Source: GCA-002282575 sp964493995
GTDB taxonomy: Bacteria; Pseudomonadota; Gammaproteobacteria; Thiomicrospirales; Thiomicrospiraceae
Assembly (NCBI GenBank): GCA_964493995.1
Contig: CAZBQD010000007.1
Span: 1-64,000 of the forward strand
DNA length: 64,000 nucleotides
Direction: 5' to 3'
Made by a program: the position numbers and the translations under genes. Of this stretch, positions 6,022 through 13,724 are shown piece after piece. Each line of letters opens with the position of its first letter. The stretch's first letter is position 1. Under the pieces are notes generated by a model. That model was given only the letters and a program-made list of their open reading frames with translations, was not told where the DNA came from and did not search any database.

Positions 6022-6612
6022 TCAATAGTAACCTGTTAGGTCTACCGCCTTATGGGCTGTGTTTTTGGGTAGGTTATTTGATACATAACCAAAAGTAGAA
6101 GCACCTTTAAATGATGTGTCACCCACGTATGCTAAATAATTCAACTCCATCATTAAAACAGTAAGTTCTTCTAGCTTCTTACTAAAAACGGGTTCTTTTT
6201 CAGAAAGTGCTTTTAGTGCGGCTGATGCTTTTAATGATTGCCATAAAGGTTGGATATTATATTCAGCTGTGGCATTTAATGCCTCTAATCGCATTGAAAC
6301 AACCTCTTGCTGTGCTCTAAGCTCTGCAATTTTTTTACCTGCCAAAACATAGTCACCGATTAAGAGCGCTTCGCCTAATTCATCTTCAATATGCTTTTGT
6401 GCGTTTAATAGCGATTCTTTATTTTTGCTATTCTCTTCTTGCTCCTTTTGTAATTGCTTTTCAAGTTCAATAAGTTCATCTCTTTTTGGTCTTAATGCGT
6501 TGGCTTTGTGTTTAATTTCGTGCCAACTTGTGTTTTCATTACCCGCTTCGAGTGCGAATGATTTTAATTCGTTTATTCTTTCTTGATTGATTTTCATGTT
6601 AGGATTTTCCAT
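6022..6612 (-). CDS. Coiled-coil protein of unknown function
   Basis: 196 residues, charged and helical, with a clear heptad-rich region at about 45-115 (LIELEKQLQKEQEENSKNK and following) and a less charged C terminus ending LTGYY. There is no signal peptide or membrane span. The start is uncertain: residue 1 (6612) has no good ribosome site, whereas the Met at 6597 has a weak one (GGAAAA). It lies just downstream of the DUF927 gene on the same strand and could belong to the same transcript. Not recognised. Confidence 0.55.
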   Translation of the reverse strand: MENPNMKINQERINELKSFALEAGNENTSWHEIKHKANALRPKRDELIELEKQLQKEQEENSKNKESLLNAQKHIEDELGEALLIGDYVLAGKKIAELRAQQEVVSMRLEALNATAEYNIQPLWQSLKASAALKALSEKEPVFSKKLEELTVLMMELNYLAYVGDTSFKGASTFGYVSNNLPKNTAHKAVDLTGYY

Positions 6613-6669
6613 ATTGATTAAAAAAAATGATTTTCTGGTAATTGGTTGAATTTTTAACTTATGTCATCG

Positions 6670-8430
6670 TTAACTCTCCTTATTTAGGGTTATCACATAA
6701 TACCGATTAGAGCTATTTAGCGCTTGCACCCTTATAACTTGCTGTGATTCCTTTTCATCTTTGGGGTGTAGCATTCCCGCATCTTTAAGGGCACTAATGG
6801 CGGTTCTAAGGTCTAGCCCTGCCAATACTTCGTTTTTGAATGTGGCGGGAAAAAATAGGTATTCGGTTTCGTTGTTCTCGTTTACTCGCACAAACCCCGC
6901 TCGATTGATAACGGGCTTAGAGTTATCGCTGTAAATTTCCTCGAAACGGCTTGCACCATGGGATTGAATGAAGCTAGTAACTTGCTCGATTACCGCCTGT
7001 GATTCTTTTAAGCCGTGACCGAAATTATCTACCCAATTAGCGAACATTATAAAAGCCGCCCGCCATGCGTCCCCGTCATTCCAGCCTGTTAGACCTTGCA
7101 CGGTTGCTATTTCGCCCGCCATACCAATCAAAGCAAAATAGGCGCTAGTGCTTTTATGTTGGGCTGTGTGGTGGTTGGTTATGGCTAGGCGCTTAAATTC
7201 GCCTATGGCTTCTCTAGCCTGCTTTGTCACTTCATCCTTGTGGTTCACTAGGTAATTAAGCCATTGAGCGCCAGCCGTGCCGTGGTAGCTGTTTGCATTC
7301 TGTTGTATTAGGTCGGATAACGCGCCCGCATCCTCACCATCTGGCACGGTATCGAACAAACCCAATCCCTTGCCCGCGTCCGCGTCTAGGTCTATGAACC
7401 GCATATCCATGCCCGTATTAGGTTTGCGTTTGGCTTTGGCTAATTTGGTGCTTAACGATTCCTCCCCCGTGCTTAGATAAAGCAAGTGCCAGCGTTTGAA
7501 TGGTCGGTTTCCGCCCTGTGCTTTGCCGCGCCCTTTTTCGATACCGTTACCAATGCCGTAAATGGTCTGCGATAGGCTTTGTTCATCGGATTGGCTTAAC
7601 TCATCCAACACTAACAAATTGTCGTTAAAAGCTAATGCTGTACCCTCTAAAGCGGTCGCTGTGCTGTGCCATGTTCTAAGCCTTTGCATCGGTTCGCCAT
7701 AGACACTAAGGGCGGCTTTAGCAATGGTACTTTTACCCGTCCGACTTGCCCCCCTAAAGTGAAAACCTATGCTAGTGCTGTTTCCCATTAAGCGTGACAA
7801 GGGGGCGGCAAATGCCAGCGATAAGGCAAGCAATAGGCGGTTATTACCTATGGCGTGCTTAGATACCCCGCTAATCCATTCTTCAAGGCTTCCACGTTGT
7901 TCAAATGGTGGATATTCGCCATTGGCTTTGTATCTAAGCGCCAGCGCATCATTAGGGCTTATGGCGGCTTTGGGCAATAGGTAGGTGTCACCATGCCAGC
8001 CGATACGGTCTGATGTGTAGATGTGGTTCTTGCGGGTTTCTATGCTTAGGTATGTGGTTAGTAATTGCCGCGCCTTGTTGGTGTTGGTAATCACTAAGCC
8101 ATTATCCATAAGCAAAGCGCCCAACTCTAAGGCATTGCCCACCATTAGCCTAAGCGGTATAAAAAGTTCTTTAGCCGTTCCGCGCTCGTCATCGAATGCG
8201 ACAAGCCGCCCGCTATCCGTTCCCTGTTGGTGGTGGTCGGATGTGTGAGCCATAACCTTAATGAAGTTACAAATGCGGGTTACTTTTCCAGCTTTAGAGC
8301 CGCTCTCTAATGAGTAGTGTTCAAAATGCACTAGCCCATCTTTTTCACTCAGTTCAAACAGCCCACCCATGCCGTCATTAATGGCTTGAACGGGGTTTGA
8401 TTTGGGTAGGTCTGCCATGCTTTTGCTCAT
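6670..8430 (-). CDS. DUF927 ATPase (helicase-like replication protein)
   Basis: 586 residues. The DUF927 core spans roughly 20-300. Walker A is GASRTGKST near residues 227-235, and Walker B is LLVLDEL near 272-278. An FKRW...LYLSTGEESL-type segment and a conserved arginine (MDMRFIDLDAD) follow. The C-terminal 200 residues are probably accessory DNA-binding sequence. DUF927 proteins occur next to TOPRIM primases on islands and are thought to act as replicative ATPases. Here the ATG overlaps the primase stop as ATGA, so the two are coupled; together they would replace the single primase-helicase of P4. Confidence 0.85.
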   Translation of the reverse strand: MSKSMADLPKSNPVQAINDGMGGLFELSEKDGLVHFEHYSLESGSKAGKVTRICNFIKVMAHTSDHHQQGTDSGRLVAFDDERGTAKELFIPLRLMVGNALELGALLMDNGLVITNTNKARQLLTTYLSIETRKNHIYTSDRIGWHGDTYLLPKAAISPNDALALRYKANGEYPPFEQRGSLEEWISGVSKHAIGNNRLLLALSLAFAAPLSRLMGNSTSIGFHFRGASRTGKSTIAKAALSVYGEPMQRLRTWHSTATALEGTALAFNDNLLVLDELSQSDEQSLSQTIYGIGNGIEKGRGKAQGGNRPFKRWHLLYLSTGEESLSTKLAKAKRKPNTGMDMRFIDLDADAGKGLGLFDTVPDGEDAGALSDLIQQNANSYHGTAGAQWLNYLVNHKDEVTKQAREAIGEFKRLAITNHHTAQHKSTSAYFALIGMAGEIATVQGLTGWNDGDAWRAAFIMFANWVDNFGHGLKESQAVIEQVTSFIQSHGASRFEEIYSDNSKPVINRAGFVRVNENNETEYLFFPATFKNEVLAGLDLRTAISALKDAGMLHPKDEKESQQVIRVQALNSSNRYYVITLNKES

Positions 8431-9389
8431 TCAGCGCCCTTTTTCTGTAATGGCATTAGCCCCTTATCAATCAAATAGCGGTCATTCCAGTCGGTGGCAC
8501 TTTTATAGGTTTCGCGTTCATGGTCGGTAAATTCGGGCATGTGTAGCGCACCGTTGACCAAAAAACAGGCTTCTTTAGCGGCTTTAATGCCCGTTTGGTC
8601 ATTGTCAGCGGCTATGATAATGGCGGCTCTGCGGTACTTTTTGCCGATTGCTAAGGCTACTTTTTTTAGATTGCCCGCATTAAATGCGCTGATGTGCCAG
8701 CCTTTAACGCCCCATTGTTGGGCTAGGCTTTGGCTGGTTGCCCACCCCTCACTAATGATAATGTCATCATGTCCGTTGTAGGTTGGCACGTTGCGGGCAT
8801 TCATTGCTTCAATCTTAGGATAGTCAAATTTTTCACCATCCCAATAACTGCCATAAGCCATTTTCCCACCACGCAAGAAACGCTTGCCGCCTTTTTCGCC
8901 AATAAATTGCAGTGATTGAATGCTGGGGCTGAAAAAACTAAGCGAATCGTATACAGGTATGACCAACTCATTAAGCTGTTGGTATAGGTGTTTCGTTGGC
9001 TTCAAACCCTTAGCCAATAAGTAAGGGTGATTTGGGTTCGCTTGGGTGCAATAGTTGGTTATGATGTTCTTTGCGTCTATGCTTGCCTTTTCATAGCGTT
9101 TCTCTTGGTCACGTTTGGCTTGATATTGGGCATATTCAGCTTGCTTTTTCAGCTTTGCCAGTGCTTCGGGGTCTTGTGGTAGGTCATCTGAAAACCATGT
9201 AACCGTATCGCCTGTGACGTGATTACACAAGTAAACAACACCATGCGCCAGCGCTCGCGCTCGACAAGCGGTATTGGTTTTGGGTTTTCCTAATGCGGGT
9301 AAATAGTACCACTTGCCCAATGTTGGGCAAGTGGGTAGCTTTTCGGGATTAATGCCGATTGATAAGGCTGTTTCTGCAAGGGTGCTCAT
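8427..9389 (-). CDS. TOPRIM primase, P4 alpha-type
   Basis: 320 residues from the ATG at 9389, which overlaps the upstream HTH gene as ATGA. The TOPRIM signature IIISEGWATS lies near residues 200-209, equivalent to the EGYATA motif of the P4 alpha primase. The acidic pair ADNDQTG is near 251-257. The N terminus (PTLGKWYYLPALGK) has the look of the small DNA-binding region of such primases, without an obvious zinc finger. It should make primers for element replication with the DUF927 ATPase. An upstream start at 9410 would only lengthen the overlap. Confidence 0.85.
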   Translation of the reverse strand: MSTLAETALSIGINPEKLPTCPTLGKWYYLPALGKPKTNTACRARALAHGVVYLCNHVTGDTVTWFSDDLPQDPEALAKLKKQAEYAQYQAKRDQEKRYEKASIDAKNIITNYCTQANPNHPYLLAKGLKPTKHLYQQLNELVIPVYDSLSFFSPSIQSLQFIGEKGGKRFLRGGKMAYGSYWDGEKFDYPKIEAMNARNVPTYNGHDDIIISEGWATSQSLAQQWGVKGWHISAFNAGNLKKVALAIGKKYRRAAIIIAADNDQTGIKAAKEACFLVNGALHMPEFTDHERETYKSATDWNDRYLIDKGLMPLQKKGAE

Positions 9390-9664
9390 AGTTGAAACAC
9401 CCTGTCCCATGTGCCAGCTACAAGCGTATAGACTGCGATTTTGCTTTTGTGCTCTGTCTCTTTGCCTATGGCGCTTGTCACTTCAATTTTATGGGTCTTG
9501 ATGTTGTAACCTTTTTTGCGTCTTAACGTGCAAATATAGGCGGCTAGGCGGCTTGTCCCGTAAAGCGATTGAGCGGCTTGGTGTGTAATGGTTTGCCCTG
9601 CTTGCAAGTGTTCTAGGATTGCTTGCGTAACTGGTTTAGCGCCTGTTAGGTTTCGTTTTGCCAT
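9386..9664 (-). CDS. Small helix-turn-helix protein
   Basis: 92 residues from ATG 9664, two bases after the AlpA stop, with GGGGG upstream. Residues about 10-60 (AILEHLQAGQTITHQAAQ, then GTSRLAAYICTLRRKKGY) form a winged-HTH of the kind found on phages and islands, with a short beta-rich tail. It is the first member of the ATGA-coupled set HTH-primase-ATPase, so it may regulate or load them. Likely a DNA-binding accessory protein. Confidence 0.7.
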   Translation of the reverse strand: MAKRNLTGAKPVTQAILEHLQAGQTITHQAAQSLYGTSRLAAYICTLRRKKGYNIKTHKIEVTSAIGKETEHKSKIAVYTLVAGTWDRVFQL

Positions 9665-9666
9665 GA

Positions 9667-9861
9667 TTAAACCCCCGCGCCTGTGTTGGGTTGACGGCTC
9701 ATAAGCCATGCTTCAACATCTGACACGCGCCAGCCTGTGGCACGAATAGATAACTTAACGGGTTGGGGGAATGAACCCATCTTAACCAACTTATAGATAG
9801 TTGATTTTGATAGCGTTGTGAGTGTTACCACTTCTGGTAGTTTGATTAGCTTCGTTGGCAT
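9667..9861 (-). CDS. AlpA-family regulator / excisionase-like protein
   Basis: 64 residues with the AlpA/MerR-type HTH: LTTLSKSTIYKLVKMGSFPQPVKL, then GWRVSDVEAWL. Length and sequence fit AlpA, which in islands activates integrase or excision genes and is the regulator beside P4-type primases. It lies upstream of the HTH-primase-ATPase genes on the same strand. Two perfect 12-bp palindromes lie about 70-100 bp upstream and may be its operator or that of a repressor. Confidence 0.85.
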   Translation of the reverse strand: MPTKLIKLPEVVTLTTLSKSTIYKLVKMGSFPQPVKLSIRATGWRVSDVEAWLMSRQPNTGAGV

Positions 9862-9927
9862 TTTTTGCCCTCCGATTACGTTTCATAAGTATTCGTGGGC
9901 ATTGTCGTGGGTTTGTTGGGTCTGCTG

Positions 9928-9960
9928 TCCTATATAGGATGTCATTTTTCCTATATAGGA
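9928..9960. promoter_or_regulatory. Pair of 12-bp palindromic operators
   Basis: TCCTATATAGGA occurs exactly at 9928-9939 and 9949-9960. The centres are 21 bp apart, two helical turns, so two dimers could bind the same face. They lie between the HTH coiled-coil gene (stop 9961) and alpA, upstream of the replication genes. Perfect symmetry and spacing suggest a repressor or activator site; the protein is not identified. Confidence 0.65.
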
Positions 9961-10455
9961 TTATTTGTTTTTGAATGATGTGTTTTTTAATCGGTTGCTG
10001 ATAGCGTCAGGCTCTACTGTTCTGCCTATGTCAGTAGTTGTTAATGATATAGCTTTTAGCTGTGGTTCTCTCGCCATCTTATAAAGTGCATGAATAATTG
10101 CTAGGCTAGTATAAAATCCTTTTCCGTTTTCTTCTTTTTCTGTTGTGGTTGGCTCTGCTTTCAAAGCTTCATTTTCAGCTTTTAAGCGCTCTATTTCCTC
10201 TTGTTGGGCTTGTATGATTGCTTCTAGTTGGGTGATGCTGGGCTTGCCTGCTAACTCTAACAGCTTGTTGAATTCGTCTTGTATGATATGGTCGTAATAG
10301 CTTGTATACCTTTTAGTTCCATCCATATAATTTTTTGTTGGTTTTCGTACTGTCTCAATAATAAAATTGCCTTGTTGTGCATTTTTTATTATCTTTTCCT
10401 TGCTCCAGCCTGTTTGTTCTACTGCTTCTTCTATCGTGTAAACAATACCGCTCAT
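9961..10455 (-). CDS. HTH protein with central coiled coil
   Basis: 164 residues from ATG 10455 (AGGCGG 6 nt upstream); a GTG at 10461 is less likely. Residues 1-30 (VYTIEEAVEQTGWSKEKI) resemble a MerR/AlpA-type HTH. A basic-aromatic segment, a coiled coil at about 80-100 (IIQAQQEEIERLKAENEALK) and a C-terminal helical part follow. It lies directly upstream of the palindromes and alpA. A DNA-binding regulator or plasmid maintenance protein is plausible. Not assigned to a named family. Confidence 0.55.
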   Translation of the reverse strand: MSGIVYTIEEAVEQTGWSKEKIIKNAQQGNFIIETVRKPTKNYMDGTKRYTSYYDHIIQDEFNKLLELAGKPSITQLEAIIQAQQEEIERLKAENEALKAEPTTTEKEENGKGFYTSLAIIHALYKMAREPQLKAISLTTTDIGRTVEPDAISNRLKNTSFKNK

Positions 10456-10551
10456 AATCACCGCCTATGTGATTGCCTTGTAAAGATTGCACCCCCACGC
10501 GGTTAAGGCTTGCCGCTATTCGCCCCGTCGGGCTAGGTGATGCAAACGCTG

Positions 10552-10845
10552 TTAAGTGCCTAATGCACCCTGTACCCGCGCCAGCAAGTCGCTGGTCGGT
10601 GTGTAATTCTTGCCCTCAATTTTCGCAATGTAAGACTGCTTAACGCCCAATGATTCGGCTAACTGTACCTGTGTTTTGTTGGCTTTGATTCTTGCCGCTT
10701 TAATGGGGTTGTCGATATAGTTTGTCACGTCAAATGGTATCGCTTCATCATCGTTATCTAATGCGGCTAAACGCTGGTAATCCTGCCACGGTATAACCGC
10801 ATAAGCGGGCTGGTTGTTGCCGTTGTAAATAATTTGCGCTTGCAT
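10552..10845 (-). CDS. XRE-family antitoxin-like protein
   Basis: 97 residues from ATG 10845. An N-terminal strand-helix segment resembles antitoxin partner regions (QAQIIYNGNNQPAYAVIPWQDYQRL). The XRE HTH follows at about 55-95 (IKANKTQVQLAESLGVKQSYIAKIEG). Antitoxins of this HTH type usually follow a RelE/HigB-like toxin, and a toxin-like N terminus is found just upstream. The partner is truncated, so the protein may now serve only as a regulator. A TTG start at 10851 is less likely. Confidence 0.7.
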   Translation of the reverse strand: MQAQIIYNGNNQPAYAVIPWQDYQRLAALDNDDEAIPFDVTNYIDNPIKAARIKANKTQVQLAESLGVKQSYIAKIEGKNYTPTSDLLARVQGALGT

Positions 10846-10847
10846 GG

Positions 10848-10946
10848 TCAATATACCTCTTGTCGGTGGGCTATGCGTTCTCTATATCGGCTTTGTAGGC
10901 TGGTTAGTGCTTTGTTTGCCTTTTTGGTAATAGTTATATTATACAT
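10848..10946 (-). pseudogene. Truncated RelE/ParE-type toxin remnant (32 aa)
   Basis: ATG at 10946 encodes MYNITITKKANKALTSL, then QSRYRERIAHRQEVY and a stop at 10848-10850. The start matches the opening of RelE/HigB-like toxins (strand, then a KK-A-K-x-L helix). A full toxin is about 85-100 residues, so most of the domain is missing. The frame ends three bases before the antitoxin ATG at 10845, as an intact toxin would. It reads as an internally deleted toxin kept with an intact antitoxin. Confidence 0.5.
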
Positions 10947-10953
10947 GGTTATA

Positions 10954-12165
10954 TTACCCTTTCAAGTCCTCTAACCAATCCGCCCACGCTTGCATCATGC
11001 TTGCGCGTTGGTCTAGGTATTGGGCTTTGTTATAAACGGCTTGAACACCGCCTAAAACGTGTGCCAGTTGTAGCTCAATAATATGCGGTTCAAAGCCACG
11101 CTCATTCATAGTGGTTGAAAAACTATGTCGCCAGCCGTGGTTAGTAAATGTGTCTTTATCAATACCCTGCACCCTCATAGCTTTTAACAGTGCTTCAATT
11201 CTTATCGGTTTTCTGTTAGTTAAAGGGCTGGGAAAAACATAATCACCGCCTGTATGATATTCGCGTTGGTCGTTCAATATGGCTAAGGCTTGCCGTGACA
11301 ATGGCACAATATGCGCTTTTTTCATTTTCATGCGTTGGGCATTAATACGCAAAACACTATCCACTAAATCGACTTCCTGCCATTCAAGCCCGCATAGTTC
11401 GTTAGCCCTTAGCACGGTTAAAGGTAGTAATCGCATAGCATTTGCGACTTCAAAGCTTCCCTTATAGGGTTGCTGTATCGCTTGATAAATCCGCCTTATT
11501 TCGGCTGGTAATACTTGGTGTGCATGGTTTCGTTTTTCCTGTTTTTGAAACACGTCTAAAGGCACGTCACGGCTGGGGTCTGTGTTTAGTTTTTGAGTTC
11601 CCACGGCATAGCGTAGCACTTGCGATAATATTGAGCGGACTTTTTTTAAGGTGTCCAGCTTACCCGCCTGCTCGCATCGTTTGAGCGTGTCCAGTACGTC
11701 TATGGGTTGAATACCTGCCAGTGACATTTTTCCCAATCTGGGCATAAGGTACATTCTACCCCGCGCCAGCACGTCATCACTATAGCCATTAGTCCAGCTT
11801 GGCTGTTTGAATGTGTGCCAATCATTAAAGGCATGTTCAAAGGTGTAGGCTATGCGCTCCTCTATTTGCTCTTGCTCAATCACTTGCGCCTTGCGTTGGG
11901 CTTTTTCTTGCTGTTTTGCCGCGCTGGGGTCTATGCCTTGCGCTAATTGTTCTTTTGCTTGGTCTCTGGCATCCCGCGCCAGCTTCAAACTAATGGCGGG
12001 ATAGCTACCAATGCTTAACACTTTCTCTTTGCCGTCATATCGGTATTTCATGCGCCAATGTTTCCCGCCACTGGTAGACACTTCAATATAAAGCCCGCCT
12101 GCATCGCTTAACTTATAGCGCTTGTCTTTTGGCTTTGCGTTTTTAATGGCTGTTTCCGTTAGCAT
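10954..12165 (-). CDS. int: Tyrosine recombinase (integrase), DUF4102 family
   Basis: 403 residues from ATG 12165 (AAGG 8 nt upstream); upstream in-frame starts would add a tail absent from relatives. The N-terminal DUF4102 arm-binding domain begins LTETAIKNAKPKDKRYKLSD. The catalytic domain shows Arg (VLRANELCGLEW), His-x-x-Arg (NHGWRHSF), His (LAHVLGG) and the Tyr nucleophile (YNKAQYLDQR). Such integrases insert P4-like elements at 3' ends of tRNA or tmRNA genes. It lies about 215 bp from the ssrA 3' end and is oriented away from it, as expected for an integrated element. Excision may use the nearby AlpA. Confidence 0.93.
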   Translation of the reverse strand: MLTETAIKNAKPKDKRYKLSDAGGLYIEVSTSGGKHWRMKYRYDGKEKVLSIGSYPAISLKLARDARDQAKEQLAQGIDPSAAKQQEKAQRKAQVIEQEQIEERIAYTFEHAFNDWHTFKQPSWTNGYSDDVLARGRMYLMPRLGKMSLAGIQPIDVLDTLKRCEQAGKLDTLKKVRSILSQVLRYAVGTQKLNTDPSRDVPLDVFQKQEKRNHAHQVLPAEIRRIYQAIQQPYKGSFEVANAMRLLPLTVLRANELCGLEWQEVDLVDSVLRINAQRMKMKKAHIVPLSRQALAILNDQREYHTGGDYVFPSPLTNRKPIRIEALLKAMRVQGIDKDTFTNHGWRHSFSTTMNERGFEPHIIELQLAHVLGGVQAVYNKAQYLDQRASMMQAWADWLEDLKG

Positions 12166-12187
12166 TCTCATAGCCTTGCGTAAAAGT

Positions 12188-12256
12188 GGGGGTATAATTT
12201 TTTCAAAACTCGTCAAAATTGGGGGTATCGAAAGTTATACCCCCAAAAATACCCCC
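12188..12256. repeat. GGGGGTAT/ATACCCCC repeats at the integrase start
   Basis: GGGGGTAT at 12188 and 12221, and ATACCCCC at about 12237 and 12249, give two inverted and two direct copies within 70 bp. They lie between the integrase start and the ssrA 3' end. Positions fit integrase arm sites or an autoregulatory operator. The motif is also found as TATACCC at 4159-4230. Confidence 0.5.
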
Positions 12257-12343
12257 AAAAAGTTAGGATGTCAAGAAACGTTATGACACCTCTAAACACC
12301 CTATAAAACGCCAAGTTATTGATTTTAAAAGATTATAGGCATT

Positions 12344-12367
12344 AAAAAAGCCGTTGTGAAACGGCTT
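12344..12367 (-). terminator. Terminator after ssrA
   Basis: On the minus strand AAGCCGTT and AACGGCTT form an 8-bp stem with a TCAC loop, followed by T residues. It lies 13 bp past the ssrA CCA end, between ssrA and the integrase gene. Because the element joins at or near the ssrA 3' end, the terminator may be carried by the element. Confidence 0.75.
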
Positions 12368-12379
12368 GAATTGGTTAAT

Positions 12380-12410
12380 TGGTGGAAGCGGGGGGAGTTG
12401 AACCCCCGTC
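12380..12410. other. Probable attachment site at the ssrA 3' end
   Basis: Integrases of the DUF4102 type insert at the T-arm or acceptor end of tRNA/tmRNA genes, and the integrase here abuts the ssrA 3' end, which is intact with CCA. The core cannot be fixed because the other junction is not in the window. Confidence 0.45.
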
Positions 12411-12728
12411 CGGAAACGCTTAACTATCGGTTCTACATGTGTAGTCTGTTTATTGTTCTTGTTGCCACTAAACCCAACAGACAGGGAAAGTAGCAACACA
12501 GCCTAAAAAGTTTAACCATTGCTTCTAGGCATCACAATGGCGGTCTGATGTGCATTACCTTGGTTGACCCGCCCATCAGCGAGCGAATGCCAAGGACTCA
12601 GCCTTAAGCGGCTAGAGCGAAGTTTTCGTCGTTTGCGACTATATTTTGTCAAATGGATTTACGAGGTACTCGACACCCTCGACATGCCCCTTTAGCCTTA
12701 CTATCCCCGTCGAAGCCAGTACGCCCCC
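12380..12728 (-). ncRNA. ssrA: tmRNA (SsrA), trans-translation RNA
   Basis: 349 nt. The 5' GGGGGCG pairs with the 3' CGCUUCC before ACCA (two G-U pairs), forming the tRNA-like acceptor stem, and the T-arm GTTCAACTC is present. The tag reading frame encodes ANDENFALAA followed by TAA, the expected proteolysis tag. It rescues stalled ribosomes with SmpB. The 3' end is the probable integration site of the element on its left. The gene is complete and its CCA is encoded. Confidence 0.95.
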
Positions 12729-12799
12729 AACAGTTCTGTAATACTACAGGTAATGCTCACATTGTAGAACCAATTGCACCAACGCGCAAGCACTATGTC

Positions 12800-13258
12800 T
12801 TATTTTGCCTGACTGGTTATTTTCACCTGAAAATTACAAGGCTTGTTCATGGTACATAAAGGTTGAATATCCCAACGCAGACCACGAATATCAACCAGAT
12901 TTTCAGCCGACAACTGAGTTAACTCGCTCAAATCATAATCTTCACGCAAATGCTTAATCAGCTTTTCAATCGACTTATCGGACAAAGGACGCGTTAATAC
13001 CACTAACACATTGGCTTTGTTATCTGGTGCAAAACTCACTCGCGCCTGCTGAATAACCGGGTTGAGTAAACGTAACAAACCATTTCCCTGAATGATCGCA
13101 TCCCCTTCTGCCGTCACTTCACAGTCAGCAAAAACACGGTCTGCTTTTTGACACACCGTTTTAGCGGTATCCACATCCATGGTGATGCCAAAATAATCTT
13201 TCGCCTGCGCATTCAAAGCACATAAGGCTAATACCAACGCCGCTATTGTCCGAACCAT
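12800..13258 (-). CDS. Secreted protein of unknown function
   Basis: 152 residues from ATG 13258, with a signal peptide MVRTIAALVLALCALNAQA that should be cleaved after the AQA. The mature part has four cysteines, likely paired outside the cytoplasm, but no recognised domain. It overlaps the RpfE-like gene upstream by 16 nt and is probably translated from the same mRNA. The upstream start at 13291 would bury the signal peptide. Periplasmic location is an inference. Confidence 0.6.
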   Translation of the reverse strand: MVRTIAALVLALCALNAQAKDYFGITMDVDTAKTVCQKADRVFADCEVTAEGDAIIQGNGLLRLLNPVIQQARVSFAPDNKANVLVVLTRPLSDKSIEKLIKHLREDYDLSELTQLSAENLVDIRGLRWDIQPLCTMNKPCNFQVKITSQAK

Positions 13259-13713
13259 TTTTGCCACCACCTTTTTTGTTGCATGACCCATAACCCATTG
13301 ATGGGTAAGTATCCTTGTTGTTCACGCTGCACATTAATCGCATCTGCAAACCACAGCATTTGCATTTCATTGAGCAATTTTCGCCAGCTTCCGGCATCTT
13401 GACCTTGTTGCCAGGCATCACGACAATTCATTGACTCAGCCTGCTCTAACGAAGGAAAGTTTAATTTCCATTGATGCGCCGAACCTAACCACCAGTCGCT
13501 TTCAGACTGCGCATGAAGGCAATAACCCGCTTCGGCAAAATGACCATTAAAGGTGTCAACCAGTCCTTGCGCTTCTGGTAGCGACAATCCCAAGCCAGCA
13601 GTCGGAGCTAATACCAGCGTATCTCGATCCGCAATCAAATGCACAGGGCAAACAGGCAGCCAAAAGGCTGCCTGTTGTTGAATTGCCGGGGGTAAAATCA
13701 GTTTCTTACCCAT
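13243..13713 (-). CDS. RpfE-like conserved protein
   Basis: 156 residues with the conserved segments LNEMQMLWF...NVQREQQGYLPINGLWV that typify RpfE-like proteins of gammaproteobacteria (often labelled phosphoglycerate mutase-like). The function of the family is not established. It follows thrC on the same strand with a short gap and is followed by a secreted protein, an arrangement suggesting a shared transcript. Confidence 0.6.
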   Translation of the reverse strand: MGKKLILPPAIQQQAAFWLPVCPVHLIADRDTLVLAPTAGLGLSLPEAQGLVDTFNGHFAEAGYCLHAQSESDWWLGSAHQWKLNFPSLEQAESMNCRDAWQQGQDAGSWRKLLNEMQMLWFADAINVQREQQGYLPINGLWVMQQKRWWQKWFGQ

Positions 13714-13724
13714 AACGCAATCAC

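Larger units (their letters stand above)
1..12380. mobile_element. P4-like integrative element (partial, right part)
   Basis: Seen: a tyrosine integrase adjacent to the ssrA 3' end, an AlpA-type regulator, a TOPRIM primase with an EGWATS motif, a DUF927 ATPase, a structured RNA flanked by complementary sequences, and a long repeat-rich gene-free tract. Integrase beside a tRNA or tmRNA 3' end, AlpA and a TOPRIM replication protein are the hallmarks of P4-type satellites and related islands. No capsid, tail or conjugation gene is present here. No second copy of the ssrA 3' end was found by eye, so the element probably starts left of the window. P4 itself carries primase and helicase on one alpha protein, whereas here they are two genes. 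Confidence 0.8.
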
